Source of the DNA: an uncultured Gammaproteobacteria bacterium
Lineage (GTDB): Bacteria; Pseudomonadota; Gammaproteobacteria; Pseudomonadales; Pseudohongiellaceae
Assembly: GCA_913060695.1 (NCBI GenBank)
Contig: CAJXUA010000012.1
Location: forward strand, 40,161-104,160
Reading direction: 5' to 3'
Length of the DNA: 64,000 nt
Of the stretch, positions 8,801 through 19,105 are shown in pieces. A program made the translations under genes and the position numbers. The notes beneath the pieces were generated by a model. It saw only the letters and a list, made by a program, of their open reading frames with translations. It made no database searches and was not told the DNA's origin. Every line of letters begins with the position of its first letter. Position 1 is the stretch's first letter.

Positions 8801-11791
8801 CTATCTATACCGCGCAAGAATGTCCTCCACCGTAATGCCCACTCCATTCTTGATGATTAACTCGATGTCGGCCGCATGGCGCACATCCTCCAAAGGATTG
8901 CCGCGCACCAGCAGCATGTCGGCAATCTTACCCACTTCGATGGAACCTAGGTCGCGATCTACTTTCGCGTAGCGTGCTGCGTTCAGAGTCACCGCTTGCA
9001 GCGCTGCGTGGTTGCCCACCACCGCGGCATAGGCGCGCAGCTGCGCGTGTAACGCTAGTGCCGGCCAGCTAAGGGGAGTATCCGACCCTATCGTGACCAG
9101 CCCACCGCCCGCGGCAATCGCCGCAGGCGTCGCTAGACTGTCGCGCACCGCTTGCCACTGCGCCTGGGTAGGGGCCGTGGAGACCTCACGAATGATCTGC
9201 TCCTGATAGTTCACTGGCATGAGGGTTCTAAAACGCAGGTCATCCAAGATACCGGGGTCATCACCAAGGATATTATTGCGCGATGTATGGTGGCTGGATA
9301 GGTTGAAGTCACCCTGCATGAACAGCGTCATCACGTCTTGATAGCTATTGCCTTGTGGGGATTCGGCCCAGCTATAACCCATGCGCTGGCTGGCGGATAA
9401 ATGGGTTGCGGCGCTGATGCCGGACTGGATGCCGGGGGAGAGGAAGTGAGAGCCGCTAGGCAGTCCCAGCGCTCCGGCGAAACGCGCGGTCTCTTGCATA
9501 TAGGAGATTGGGGCGCGCACATAGACCTTGTAGAAGTGCATGCCTAGGGCTTGGGCCTTGTCGAGCTCCAAGGCCAGCGCCTGGGCGTCATGGACCGAAC
9601 GATGATGGCCATAGTATGGCCGCTGTCCGTCGAACAGGGGCGACGGCAACATGCGCGGACCCAGCAACTGCCCGGACTCGATAGCCTCGTGAATCTCCAG
9701 GCTGTGATAAGGCGAGCCGCCATTGGACAGCCCTGTGGTGATGCCATAGGACAGCGTCACGCCCCACCATTTGGCCGTGAGGTCGAGCACGCGCGGATGG
9801 ATGTGTGAATCCCAGAGTCCCGGCATAACGGTGAGCTCGGAGGCATCGATGAAGCGCGCACCGGCGGCGCGCGCGTCTGCTTCCGGGTCGTTGCCTGCCG
9901 GCACAATCGCCGTGATGCGACTATCTTCGAGCACGATCACAAGGTTGCGCTGAAGCGCTGGGTTCACGCCATCCCATAAGGCCCCCGCCAAGATATGGCT
10001 TGTGCCCTGCGCCGCCTGTCTTTGCCACTGCAGATCTAGCGCAACTTGCTCGTCACCGCTGCCGTCAACTTGCGCGATGCGCAGCTTGCCACTGGCGAGA
10101 TAGACGATGCTGCGGGAATCTGCGCCCCAGGAGGGCATGTCGGCGGCGAACTCACTCAGCTGACGCGCAGGACCTGTGGGTGTGCCATTCTCCGTCACGG
10201 GCAGCACATGCAGCACAGAGCGCATGATGAAGGCCATCCACTTGCCGTCGGGTGACCACACTGGGCCAGACTCGTAGCGGTCGGATATCTGCTCGGGTAA
10301 AGGGCCGGGTTCGTGGAAGGCGGATGCGCCAGTGTCGACATTCACAGTGCGAATCATGTTGCGCCCTTCCCGGTAACGGCTATTGGCGGCTTGAATCTCG
10401 GCGAAGGCGACGGTGCTGCCGTCTGCAGACCAGCTCGGTGCGCCCATGGCATTGCCGTAGACCTGATCCACGACATGCCGTGACTGCCCGGTCGCAACAT
10501 CGTGAACGCGAAGGGATTGGTCGCGGCCATCGACATAGGCGATGCGCGTGCCGTCCGGCGACATGGCTGGGAATATCATCTGGGCTTCCGCTGTCGTGCT
10601 TATGCGCTCGATGTCGCCACTCGCGGTGTCTGCGGCATAGAGGTCGGGCCGCCCGTCGCCATGGCGGTCAGAGGTGAAATAGACTCGCCCATCGTGTGCG
10701 CCCCAGAACACGGTGCCAACAGTATCGCGCTCGTCGGTCAGGCGAACCGGCGCTTCGCCTATGGGCATCACCCACAGGTCATTGAGTGCAGCAAAAGCAA
10801 TGTGGCTACCGGATGGAGACAGTGCCGGAGAATATATACCGACCGCTGTCTGCGGAGCGGGATCGTCGAGAGCGCGTGATCGAGTTTCGACTACTGGGCG
10901 TTGCAGAGTGAACGCCGCTGCGAACGGGATGGTCTCGAAGCTGCTGGAGCCCAGCGCACGCAATTTTATCTGGCCATCGGCCGTGTAGACGAAGCGACCG
11001 TCGGGCAGCCAGGACACGGGAAACGGAAAGATATCCTCGCCACTGGTCAATGCCTGCTCGCCACTGACTAACTGGCGCTCATGGCTCTGATACAGAACTC
11101 CAGAGCCATCGGGCAGCCATGCCGGCGCGTACACCGAGCGATTGCCTTGGGAGAAGGTGCCTAGTGTAGTTGTTTGTCCCTGCGAGTTAACGCTGCGAAT
11201 AACATCGCCATCGACATAGGCGATGCTCTCGCCATCGGGAGACCAGGCGGGGGAATGGGCATCGTTCGCAGACTGAGTCCAGCGCCGATACTCGCTACTG
11301 TCTAGATCGAGTGTCCAGATGTCATAACTGCCCTCGCCACTACGATCGGAGGAGAAGGCGATGCGCGAGCCAGACCATGCCGGCTCGCGGTGGTCATAGT
11401 AGCCACTAGTCAGCGCCCTTGCCTCGCGGCCATCGGCGGCTACGCTCCATATCTGATAATAGTGTTCGTCGAAGTTTTGAAAGGCGATGCGAGTGCCGTC
11501 GGGCGACCAGACGGGCGCGGTGGCCTCCATATCCCAGGTGCTTATGCGTGTGGCGTCGCCGCCTTCGATCGGCAGGGTCCAGAGCGCGCTCTGCACTGCG
11601 ATCACCATCGACTCCCCGTCGGGGGCCACGGCGGCCGCCATATTCGTGCCCTGTGTTAACACTATAGGGATCTGCCGCGCCTCTGGTGTTTGCGCAGACG
11701 CTTCATCAGGCAAACCGAGCATGCCTACAGACAAAGCCGCCACTAATGCCAGTACACACGCACTCATGCGCCGAATCGAAACCTGAAACAT
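8801..11791 (-). CDS. Secreted amidohydrolase with N-terminal TolB-like beta-propeller
   Basis: The 996-residue protein has a signal peptide (ACVLALVAALSVGMLG, cleaved near ASA-QTP). Residues of about 40-590 contain repeated PD40/WD40-like blades, seen as recurrent phrases such as APVWSPDGTRIAF, SPAWSPDGESIAY and PAMSPDGTRIAY. The C-terminal third is an amidohydrolase with the metal site DSHIHPR near 664 and IGSDTPLSWPA near 900. It probably hydrolyses a cyclic amide or peptide-like bond outside the cytoplasm; the substrate is unknown. The ATG at 11791 is preferred over a GTG at 11797 because GGGAG lies 5 nt upstream of it. The gene stands alone between convergent and divergent neighbours. 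Confidence 0.9.
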   Translation of the reverse strand: MFQVSIRRMSACVLALVAALSVGMLGLPDEASAQTPEARQIPIVLTQGTNMAAAVAPDGESMVIAVQSALWTLPIEGGDATRISTWDMEATAPVWSPDGTRIAFQNFDEHYYQIWSVAADGREARALTSGYYDHREPAWSGSRIAFSSDRSGEGSYDIWTLDLDSSEYRRWTQSANDAHSPAWSPDGESIAYVDGDVIRSVNSQGQTTTLGTFSQGNRSVYAPAWLPDGSGVLYQSHERQLVSGEQALTSGEDIFPFPVSWLPDGRFVYTADGQIKLRALGSSSFETIPFAAAFTLQRPVVETRSRALDDPAPQTAVGIYSPALSPSGSHIAFAALNDLWVMPIGEAPVRLTDERDTVGTVFWGAHDGRVYFTSDRHGDGRPDLYAADTASGDIERISTTAEAQMIFPAMSPDGTRIAYVDGRDQSLRVHDVATGQSRHVVDQVYGNAMGAPSWSADGSTVAFAEIQAANSRYREGRNMIRTVNVDTGASAFHEPGPLPEQISDRYESGPVWSPDGKWMAFIMRSVLHVLPVTENGTPTGPARQLSEFAADMPSWGADSRSIVYLASGKLRIAQVDGSGDEQVALDLQWQRQAAQGTSHILAGALWDGVNPALQRNLVIVLEDSRITAIVPAGNDPEADARAAGARFIDASELTVMPGLWDSHIHPRVLDLTAKWWGVTLSYGITTGLSNGGSPYHSLEIHEAIESGQLLGPRMLPSPLFDGQRPYYGHHRSVHDAQALALELDKAQALGMHFYKVYVRAPISYMQETARFAGALGLPSGSHFLSPGIQSGISAATHLSASQRMGYSWAESPQGNSYQDVMTLFMQGDFNLSSHHTSRNNILGDDPGILDDLRFRTLMPVNYQEQIIREVSTAPTQAQWQAVRDSLATPAAIAAGGGLVTIGSDTPLSWPALALHAQLRAYAAVVGNHAALQAVTLNAARYAKVDRDLGSIEVGKIADMLLVRGNPLEDVRHAADIELIIKNGVGITVEDILARYR

Positions 11792-12112
11792 AGTCACTCC
11801 CTATTGATCTAAAAAGCCCTTTTCTAGTGGCTAGTTGGCAGCAATATCCACGCCATTGCGCTCCTAAGAGCTTCCCAGAGCGCGAAGCTATGCCACAACA
11901 CAGATATGTACTGCTTTTGGTCAATACCGAATGTGCCGGTTTGCGTGGCGCTTTGGAAGTGCAAATGCACGATTTATCTCATTACACTGCTGTGCGCCCT
12001 TTATCGGAGCAAAGTCAGTGCAGACAGCGCGCGGACTTTCTGCGAACATCAGCGCCAGTTGTGAGCCTCGACCACGATGGGATCAAACCCTCTCAAAACC
12101 GCAAGGAAACTA
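11792..12112. other. Intergenic region between divergent genes
   Basis: This 321-bp gap separates the starts of the amidohydrolase and the SnoaL-like gene. Open frames here lack ribosome sites and recognisable protein character. It must hold both promoters, but I see no convincing -35/-10 pair or operator. Confidence 0.5.
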
Positions 12113-12583
12113 ATGATGATCAGAAAATTCGTGTTAATCGCCGCGCTAATGTTCGGCGCCTCTCCTGCCAGCTTCGCCGCCTCGGATGACGTGTATTGGG
12201 CTTGTAGCAACTTAGTCACCGACTACGCCTATCACCGCGATAACTTCAACGCTAAAGAATTCTCCGAGTTGTTCACCGAGGATGCCTCGCTAACGGTAGT
12301 CAGCCAGACTTGGGTAGGACGCAGTGAGATAGAGCAACGCATAGAGGGGCTCAAGACTGGCTCCACTATCCGCCACGAGATGAGCACCATTCGCATCGTC
12401 CCTATCGATGCGGATCATGCAACGGGCGTTAGCTATGCCACGATCTATAGTGCTCCGGCCGGCGAGACGTCGGTCAGCGGCTTCGCACTGATGGGGGAGT
12501 ATCACGATGAGTTCGTGCGCACCCCCGAGGGCTGGAAGTTCAGTAAGCGGGTTCTAATATCCAAGTACTCGCTGCAGCGCTAA
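12113..12583 (+). CDS. Exported SnoaL-like (NTF2-fold) domain protein
   Basis: The 156-residue product has a Sec signal peptide (MMIRKFVLIAALMFGASPASFA) and a mature part matching the SnoaL/NTF2-like pattern: LVTDYAYHRDNFNAKEFSELF, then FTEDASL, the strand TIRHEMSTIRI, and a final GWKFSKRVLI. Members of this fold are small isomerases, dehydratases or binding proteins, so the activity is not predictable. The ATG at 12113 follows AAGGAAA by 5 nt and starts at the signal peptide. Confidence 0.85.
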   Translation: MMIRKFVLIAALMFGASPASFAASDDVYWACSNLVTDYAYHRDNFNAKEFSELFTEDASLTVVSQTWVGRSEIEQRIEGLKTGSTIRHEMSTIRIVPIDADHATGVSYATIYSAPAGETSVSGFALMGEYHDEFVRTPEGWKFSKRVLISKYSLQR

Positions 12584-12668
12584 TCCCATGCGCAGCTTTT
12601 CCTGCAGGAAGCGATGATAAGGCGTAAAATCGCCCCAAATGAAAGTGCTGGCCTGAAGGAGAATGCCA

Positions 12669-12992
12669 ATGAGATATCTGATGATCGCCCTATTGACGAT
12701 GGGGTTCACGAGCGCCACGCTCGCACAATCGACACTTGAGAGCTGTGCAGAAGTGCCAGATCTAGCAGCGGACGTAATGAGGAATCGGCAGGTAAATTAC
12801 GACATCATGCTGATGCTTAACCGTATGAGCAGTGAGTTAACTGACCACATAGAACTGCTTAGTTGGGCCGAGGCCATGATCGACATGGCCTATTCACAGC
12901 CCAGCGCGACAACGCCCGAGGCCCGCGCCCAGCAAGTCGAGGACTTTAAGGCACTATGGCAGGAGCGCTGCACCAGCAAAATGTCGCAGTAA
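12669..12992 (+). CDS. Small exported protein of unknown function
   Basis: The 107-residue product starts MRYLMIALLTMGFTSATLAQ, a signal peptide. The mature part is largely alpha helical, with two cysteines (ESCAEVPD and QERCTSK) that could form a disulfide holding the ends together. An ATG occurs at 12663, but AAGGAGA ends 1 nt before it and 7 nt before 12669, so 12669 is the likelier start. No family is recognised. Confidence 0.75.
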   Translation: MRYLMIALLTMGFTSATLAQSTLESCAEVPDLAADVMRNRQVNYDIMLMLNRMSSELTDHIELLSWAEAMIDMAYSQPSATTPEARAQQVEDFKALWQERCTSKMSQ

Positions 12993-12998
12993 CGCAGC

Positions 12999-13520
12999 TT
13001 AGGGTTCTCGTTTCCACAGGTCATGAGTCACTTCTGGCTCGACCGCTTCGGCCTCTTCCACTTCCTTACGAAGGCGCTGCTGCAAGCCCTTGAGGAAGTT
13101 GCGCAGTAATTGATCTTCGCAGTGGCGATAGTGCTTGTGGCCGGGCTTGCGGAACAGCGCGGAAAGTTCGTGCTTACTGAAGCTTAGTCCCGTCTCGAGT
13201 AGCAAGGCCTGCACGTCATCGGACTGCAGATTCAAGGCGATGCGCAGCTTCATCAATACCATGTTATTGCTCAGAGTCTTCTCTGGCACCGGCTGAGCCC
13301 CTTCGCGTCGACCGCGCTTCTGGTTAATCAATCCATTGAGGAACTGCGCCATCTGCGGGTCAGTGATTGGCTCGAAGCCAGGATCTTCATCGGATTTAAG
13401 CCAGGCGCAGACCTTGGCCCGCTCTACCTCTAGATCGCCACTGGCGAACACCTCCATCATCTTCTGATCGTCGAAATCGAATGTGTAGCGAATGCGGCGC
13501 AATACGTCGTTTAAATTCAT
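12999..13520 (-). CDS. yehS: YehS-like DUF1456 protein
   Basis: The 173-residue protein consists of two copies of the DUF1456 repeat. The first (about 1-75) includes NDVLRRIRYTFDF and AQFLNGLINQKRG, and the second (about 85-150) includes NNMVLMKLRIALNLQSDDV and GHKHYRHCEDQLLRNFLKGL. Each closely resembles E. coli YehS, whose function is unknown. The ATG at 13520 matches the family start; a longer frame to 13574 adds unrelated residues. The C-terminus has a short acidic extension. The gene is convergent with the secreted protein gene, with 6 bp between stops. Confidence 0.9.
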   Translation of the reverse strand: MNLNDVLRRIRYTFDFDDQKMMEVFASGDLEVERAKVCAWLKSDEDPGFEPITDPQMAQFLNGLINQKRGRREGAQPVPEKTLSNNMVLMKLRIALNLQSDDVQALLLETGLSFSKHELSALFRKPGHKHYRHCEDQLLRNFLKGLQQRLRKEVEEAEAVEPEVTHDLWKREP

Positions 13521-13643
13521 AGCAAGCGGTCTACCCAGTGAGAGTCTAATTTGGCTAATCGAGAATGGAGGCATCTTACCTGAATGAGCAGGCGCTGCTA
13601 GTATTCACACCTCATTCTTTCTAGAAAACCCGCGATTTAGCCC

Positions 13644-14039
13644 ATGAAACCCAATCCATGCCCCTGTCATAGCGGCAAAACCTATGCAAAATGCTGCCAA
13701 GCCTTCCTCAGCGGCAAGGCCAAAGCCCGCACAGCAGCCCAGCTTATGCGCTCGCGCTATAGCGCCTACGCCCTTGGTGGACATGGCGACTATCTGTATC
13801 GCACTTGGCACCCCGATAGCCTGGGCAGCTTGCAGCCAGAGGACTTAGACCTCATCACCGTGCGCTGGACGCACTTAGAGCTGCTACAGGCGCAGCAGAG
13901 CGGCGACGCGGGCAATGTGGAGTTCAAAGCGCGCTTCGTACACGAGGATGGCAGCGAGGGCCTCCATCACGAGCTCTCCACCTTTGTACGTGACAAGGGC
14001 CACTGGCTGTATCACCAAGGACAAGTGTTCGAGGAATAA
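13644..14039 (+). CDS. ychJ: YchJ-family protein with SEC-C zinc motif
   Basis: The 131-residue product opens with a SEC-C zinc-binding motif, PCPCHSGKTYAKCC (residues 5-18), followed by the YchJ/UPF0225 region with ARTAAQLMRSRYSAYALG, an NTF2-like fold. E. coli YchJ is about 150 residues with a second SEC-C motif at the C-terminus; here that copy is missing, as in many shorter homologues. The function is unknown. The gene is monocistronic between divergent yehS and the transporter. Confidence 0.9.
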   Translation: MKPNPCPCHSGKTYAKCCQAFLSGKAKARTAAQLMRSRYSAYALGGHGDYLYRTWHPDSLGSLQPEDLDLITVRWTHLELLQAQQSGDAGNVEFKARFVHEDGSEGLHHELSTFVRDKGHWLYHQGQVFEE

Positions 14040-14125
14040 TAACGCTCCATGCACCTGCGCGCAGTGCAGGAGCCAATGGTGTACTCTATGCTGCTAGCCT
14101 TAATCCACCCAAACAGACCTAGATC

Positions 14126-15655
14126 ATGACTATGCCGAACGAAGCAAAGCCAGAAGTACAACAAGAAACTAAGAGCTATTCGACCCCGCAAACCGTTGGG
14201 TTAATCCTCGGCCCCTTACTGTTCGCCCTTACCCTGTTGTTCTTCTCGCCGGAGGGGCTTAGCTTTCAGGCTAAGGCCGTATTAGGCACAACTCTTTGGG
14301 TAGCCACCTGGTGGATTACCGAGGCGATCCCGATTCCCGCCACCTCCCTGCTGCCGATCTTCTTGCTACCCATTACGGGGGCCTTGGATAGTGGCACCGT
14401 TACCTCCTCCTACGGAGACGACATCATTTTCCTTTTCCTCGGCGGCTTCTTTATCGCTACCGCCATGGAAAAATGGAATCTGCATAGGCGCATGGCACTG
14501 GCGATCATCGCCTTCGTGGGCACGAGCACCCAGCGCATATTGCTCGGCTTTATGCTGGCTACTGCATTCCTGTCGATGTGGGTCTCGAACACTGCTTCGG
14601 TGATGATGATGGTGCCGATGGCGCTGGCCATCACCAAACAGGTTGGCAGCGCCCTACAAGGCACACCGGAGGCCCGCGATATTCCGATATTCGAGAAATC
14701 CCTCCTCTTCGCCGTGGGCTATGCGGGCACTATCGGGGGCATGGGCACCTTGATCGGCACACCGCCTAACATCATTCTGGCGGCGCAGGTTCGCGAACTA
14801 TTCGGCGTCGAGATCTCTTTTGCCAGTTGGATGCTGATCGGCGTACCCGTCGTGATTATTTTGCTTGCGATTGCATGGGTATATCTGGGCCGCGTGGCAT
14901 TTCACATGAGCATCAAAGGCATTCCAGGCGGCCGCGCCCTTATTCAGAATCAGCGCGATGCGCTGGGCAAAATCTCCTTCGAAGAGTCTGCCGTCGCGTC
15001 AGTGTTTGCCTTCGCCGCGTTCATGTGGATTACCCGTGGTTTTATCTGGTCTGATCTCGTGCCGGAGATACGCGATGGCATGATCGCCGTACTCGCCGCC
15101 GTGCTGCTCTTCCTTATTCCCGAGCGCACCGGCAATGGCGGGCGCATATTAGACTGGAAAGACTCGCGCGAGATTCCCTGGGGCATTCTTCTACTGTTCG
15201 GCGGCGGTCTGGCGATTGCGGCGGGCTTTAGAGAGACAGGTCTTGCCACCTATATGGGAGAGCAATTGACAGTGCTCGATAGCCTACACCTACTCGTCAT
15301 CATCGCTTGCGCCACACTGCTGATCTTGTTCCTTACCGAGATTACCTCCAATACCGCCACGGCCACGATGATTTTGCCAGTGGTCGCCGCATTGGCCTTG
15401 GCATTGAATATCCATCCCTTCGCGTTGATGGTGCCTTGTGCAATGGCGGCCAACTGCGCGTTCATGCTGCCGGTCGGAACGCCGCCGAATGCCATTATTT
15501 TCGCGACCGAGAAGCTGCGGATTGTGGAGATGGTGCGCACCGGTTTTGTAATGAATATTATCGCTGCAACATTAATCGTTCTAGTCGTCTACTTCTTGAT
15601 GCCCGTTATCTGGAATCTCGACATAAGCACTGTGCCTGACACGTTTCTTCAGTAA
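14126..15655 (+). CDS. DASS-family (SLC13) sodium/anion symporter
   Basis: The 509-residue polytopic membrane protein carries the two sodium/carboxylate-site SNT motifs of the DASS family: MWVSNTASVMMMVP (near 150) and TEITSNTATATMILP (near 405). It also has the phrases WITEAIPIPATSLLP and IGTPPNIILAAQ. It probably imports a di- or tricarboxylate, or sulfate, with Na+; the substrate cannot be told. A hairpin (GTGCCTGA at 15632 and TCAGGCAC at 15659) spans the stop codon. An in-frame ATG at 14132 is an alternative start. Confidence 0.92.
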   Translation: MTMPNEAKPEVQQETKSYSTPQTVGLILGPLLFALTLLFFSPEGLSFQAKAVLGTTLWVATWWITEAIPIPATSLLPIFLLPITGALDSGTVTSSYGDDIIFLFLGGFFIATAMEKWNLHRRMALAIIAFVGTSTQRILLGFMLATAFLSMWVSNTASVMMMVPMALAITKQVGSALQGTPEARDIPIFEKSLLFAVGYAGTIGGMGTLIGTPPNIILAAQVRELFGVEISFASWMLIGVPVVIILLAIAWVYLGRVAFHMSIKGIPGGRALIQNQRDALGKISFEESAVASVFAFAAFMWITRGFIWSDLVPEIRDGMIAVLAAVLLFLIPERTGNGGRILDWKDSREIPWGILLLFGGGLAIAAGFRETGLATYMGEQLTVLDSLHLLVIIACATLLILFLTEITSNTATATMILPVVAALALALNIHPFALMVPCAMAANCAFMLPVGTPPNAIIFATEKLRIVEMVRTGFVMNIIAATLIVLVVYFLMPVIWNLDISTVPDTFLQ

Positions 15656-15694
15656 CGATCAGGCACTACAAATGATTTAAAAGAGACTCTCTAC

Positions 15695-18600
15695 ATGCGT
15701 GCATCCAAGGCAGCTAGCTATATTTTTTCCTACGTATTGCTTGCTCTTTGCGTCAATGCTTATTCACAGAGCGAACCTAACGAGCTTGACGTAGACTCTT
15801 TGGAAACAAGGATCGCCAATAGCGCACCAGTAGACTCGCTTGCAGAGGAAGAAAAAGCCGAAGCGCAGGCGGCAATTGATCTCGCCCAGACCCAGCTCCA
15901 ACTCATTAACGAGCGCACGCAACGGATTGCGGAGTACACCGAAATTGCGAGCTCCTCCGAGGCCACAGTAGCAGAGATTAAGAGCGAGATCGCAGCAGTC
16001 GAGGCGGAGCCAACGGACACGGCACTACCTAGCTCCGTAGAAGCGCTTCGCAACGCCCTAGCCCTACTGGTTGCCGATCGCAGTAACAACTCCGCGGCCT
16101 TAGACGAGGCACGCGCTGCCCAGAACGCTCTCACCGCACGTGGCCCAGAGATTGTCACAGAAGTTGCGTCGCTACGTGAAACCTTAGCAGAGGCCACTAT
16201 AGCGCCAAACGACGCGCCGCCCGGCAGTGTTGCCTATGCGCAACAAACATTGGCGCTTGCGCGACTGTTAGCTCGGCGCCGCGCCGAAGCCGACCTGCAA
16301 GTCGAACTCACCAGCATTCCTGCGCGACAGGCTATCAACGAGCAGCGTGTCACTCTCTTGGAGCTACGTGCCGAGAAACTCGCCGCACGCATCGGCTTGC
16401 TCACAGAGAGCCTGAACACTACCAGGGTTGGGCGTGCGGAGACCGCAGTAACCGAGGCCCAAGAGGATGTGCAACGCTTCGCGGACGCCTCCGCTCGAGT
16501 TCAGCCACTCGCCGCTGAAAATCTAGCCTTGGCGCAAGAGCTCAACGCTATGGTCTCCGATCAACAACAGATCGATATGGCGACGGAATTGCTGCGCGAG
16601 CAGATCGCTGGAATAGAGCAATCGCGACAGGTTGTGGAGCGAGTATTAGCCACTGGTCGGCTCACGGATGAACTAGGTGTTTTATTGCGCAGCGTCCGCA
16701 CTCGACAGCTGCGTATCGCACCACTGGAACAACGCGTTAGGACGAACGAGGAAGCGCGCATCGCGCAGGAGTTAAACCCCATTATCTGGCAGGAACGCCT
16801 AGAACGATTGTCCGACCCTGACGCTGCCAATCGATTAGTGGCCGAGACTAGTGTGGCTGGCGAAGAGTCCGCACCAGCAACGGAGCAAGAGCTCAGTGCG
16901 ATTAATGTCTTGATCGAGCAACGCCGCTCCCTACTTACCGACCTCATCGATTCCGCAAAATTAAGCCGAGAAAGGCTTGTAGACCAAGCCATCCTGTTAG
17001 CCGACATCATTAATCAAACTAGCGAGCTTACTGGCCTACTCGATCGGCGCCTACTGTGGTTACGCAACCAGGACCCAATCGCTCGGGACTGGCTCACCAA
17101 TCTTCCTGCGGCATTTGCGTGGCTCCTGAATCCTCGCTCATGGCAGAGTGCGCTGACAGATCTGCTGCAACAGATAATGCGCAATCCATTCTTCGCCCTA
17201 CTTGGATTCCTACCACCCTTTCTCATTCTGGCGAACCGAAAGCGCCTACGGCAGACCAACGCAAACCTCGCGGCCGATGTGGGCCATGTGGGCAACGACA
17301 GCTATTGGTCTACCCCTTTGGCCTTACTTATCTGCGCCGTTTTGGCTTTACCAATACCATTATGGATAGGCGCCGTTGCTGGCATACTCGCTCTTGGAGA
17401 TACCCTCAGTCCGTTCAGTATCACCCTGATTCCTGCATTAACGGCACTAGCACTTCTCACTTTCCTATTATTCCTCTTTAGAATGTTGAGCCGACCAAAA
17501 GGGATATTCGAGACTCATTACCAATGGAGCGAGGCCTCGCTGAAGAAGCTACACCTCAACCTGTTCTGGTTCACTTGGGTGCAATGCACCGCAACGTTCG
17601 CATTTACTTTGGCGGTGAACAGTGTCGAGCCAGTCATTCGTTACAGCCTAGGGCTACTCGGATTCGTGGCGCTATCGGTCGGCATGTCGATCATGGCCTA
17701 TGTGTTTATGAATCCTATCAATGGCATCTTCGTGAGTATTTCCCAAAAGACCGAAGCCTCTATCTGGCAGAAATTACTATTCCCCATTCTCGTGGCAATA
17801 CCAATCATAATCGGCCTTACGCCACTGTTTGGTTACTTCGATACGGCAGTGCTATTGCAATCCCTTGTGTTCCAGTCAGGCTTGCTATTGTTACTCGTGG
17901 CGATGTTCCATGGTCTCTCGACCCGCATGTTGAAGGTCGCTCACCGTAGATTCTCTCTCCGACAGGTTCTCCAGATTCGCGCGAACGCTGAGGCAGAGCG
18001 TAAGAAGAATGCAAGGGCAGATCCACTTAGCGAGGAAGAAGACGCATCGACAGAAGCAGAGAAACAACCGGACTATGTCGATGAAATGAGCCACCAACTC
18101 CAGAACACCATCATGTCGGCCACCGTGATTTTATTCGGTATAGGTATGTGGTTGATATGGCGCCCACTATTTCCCACTATCGGCATTGCAGAGGACATCG
18201 TCATCTGGCAAGGCACAAGGGTGGTGGACGGAGTGTCGATCTCGCAGGGGGTTACACTGTGGAATCTTTTCGTCGCCCTACTATTCCTATTCGGAGGTTC
18301 CTATGTGGCACGCCACATTCGGGGCTTCTTAGAAGTCGGTTTGTTCGGTCGCCTGAGTTTAGATGCGGGGGCGCGTTATGCCGCGGCGAGTATCGCTGGC
18401 TATAGTATCGTTGCGATCACTGCACTGATCGGCCTGGGTCAGCTAGGGATAGACTGGTCGAAGATGCAGTGGATCATTGCGGCACTGGGTGTCGGCCTTG
18501 GCTTCGGCCTACAAGAGATCGTCGCGAACTTTGTATCTGGCCTCATTATTCTTTTCGAGCGACCAGTTCGAGTGGGAGACGTAGTGACTATAGGCGAGCT

Positions 18601-19045
18601 CACTGGCACCGTCAGCAAGATTAGCATCCGTGCCACTACTATCGTGGACTTCGACCACCGTGAAGTCTTATTGCCCAATAAATCCATTATCACTGACAAC
18701 GTTGTGAACTGGACTCTCAACGATCCGGTGACTCGAATTATCGTGAAGATCGGCGTCGCTTACGGCTCAGATTTGCAGAAGGTAACTGACATATTGATGG
18801 AGATCGCAAGCGGACACAAAGATGTCTTAGACAATCCTGCTCCCTTAGTATTCTTAATCGATCACGGCGATAGTTCGATCAATTTTGAATTGCGAATATT
18901 CGTCTCCTCGCCTCCGATACGCTGGCCCGTAGCACACGATGTCAACATCGCGATCAACACGGCACTTGCGAAGAACGGCATCCAGATTCCGTTCCCACAA
19001 CGCGATGTCCACCTATTCGAGCATGCGGCGAAAGAACCCGCCTAG
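15695..19045 (+). CDS. Giant MscK/KefA-type mechanosensitive channel
   Basis: At 1116 residues this is the MscK class of MscS channels. A signal peptide (SYVLLALCVNAYSQ) leads into a periplasmic coiled-coil domain of about 440 residues rich in Glu, Ala, Arg and Gln. About ten membrane helices (roughly 490-900) follow, then the MscS core with the pore and beta-domain signature GVGLGFGLQEIVANFVSG and PVRVGDVVTIGELTG. The C-terminal alpha/beta domain ends in IPFPQRDVHL. It opens on hypo-osmotic shock to release solutes; MscK channels can also need K+. An acidic linker (SEEEDASTEAEKQ) precedes the last helices. Confidence 0.93.
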   Translation: MRASKAASYIFSYVLLALCVNAYSQSEPNELDVDSLETRIANSAPVDSLAEEEKAEAQAAIDLAQTQLQLINERTQRIAEYTEIASSSEATVAEIKSEIAAVEAEPTDTALPSSVEALRNALALLVADRSNNSAALDEARAAQNALTARGPEIVTEVASLRETLAEATIAPNDAPPGSVAYAQQTLALARLLARRRAEADLQVELTSIPARQAINEQRVTLLELRAEKLAARIGLLTESLNTTRVGRAETAVTEAQEDVQRFADASARVQPLAAENLALAQELNAMVSDQQQIDMATELLREQIAGIEQSRQVVERVLATGRLTDELGVLLRSVRTRQLRIAPLEQRVRTNEEARIAQELNPIIWQERLERLSDPDAANRLVAETSVAGEESAPATEQELSAINVLIEQRRSLLTDLIDSAKLSRERLVDQAILLADIINQTSELTGLLDRRLLWLRNQDPIARDWLTNLPAAFAWLLNPRSWQSALTDLLQQIMRNPFFALLGFLPPFLILANRKRLRQTNANLAADVGHVGNDSYWSTPLALLICAVLALPIPLWIGAVAGILALGDTLSPFSITLIPALTALALLTFLLFLFRMLSRPKGIFETHYQWSEASLKKLHLNLFWFTWVQCTATFAFTLAVNSVEPVIRYSLGLLGFVALSVGMSIMAYVFMNPINGIFVSISQKTEASIWQKLLFPILVAIPIIIGLTPLFGYFDTAVLLQSLVFQSGLLLLLVAMFHGLSTRMLKVAHRRFSLRQVLQIRANAEAERKKNARADPLSEEEDASTEAEKQPDYVDEMSHQLQNTIMSATVILFGIGMWLIWRPLFPTIGIAEDIVIWQGTRVVDGVSISQGVTLWNLFVALLFLFGGSYVARHIRGFLEVGLFGRLSLDAGARYAAASIAGYSIVAITALIGLGQLGIDWSKMQWIIAALGVGLGFGLQEIVANFVSGLIILFERPVRVGDVVTIGELTGTVSKISIRATTIVDFDHREVLLPNKSIITDNVVNWTLNDPVTRIIVKIGVAYGSDLQKVTDILMEIASGHKDVLDNPAPLVFLIDHGDSSINFELRIFVSSPPIRWPVAHDVNIAINTALAKNGIQIPFPQRDVHLFEHAAKEPA

Positions 19046-19105
19046 CACTGCTGCATTGCCATAGAGCTACGACAGTGGGTGCAGGCGCGGGAGATATTGC
19101 CAAGA

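Noticed and set aside
10000..10988. Several long antisense frames in the amidohydrolase gene
   Set aside because: They are shadows of GC-rich repeated propeller blades; none has a ribosome site or family match.
11827..12189. Open frame of 120 codons upstream of the SnoaL-like gene
   Set aside because: No ribosome site, unlikely composition, and it overlaps the start and signal peptide of a well-supported gene.
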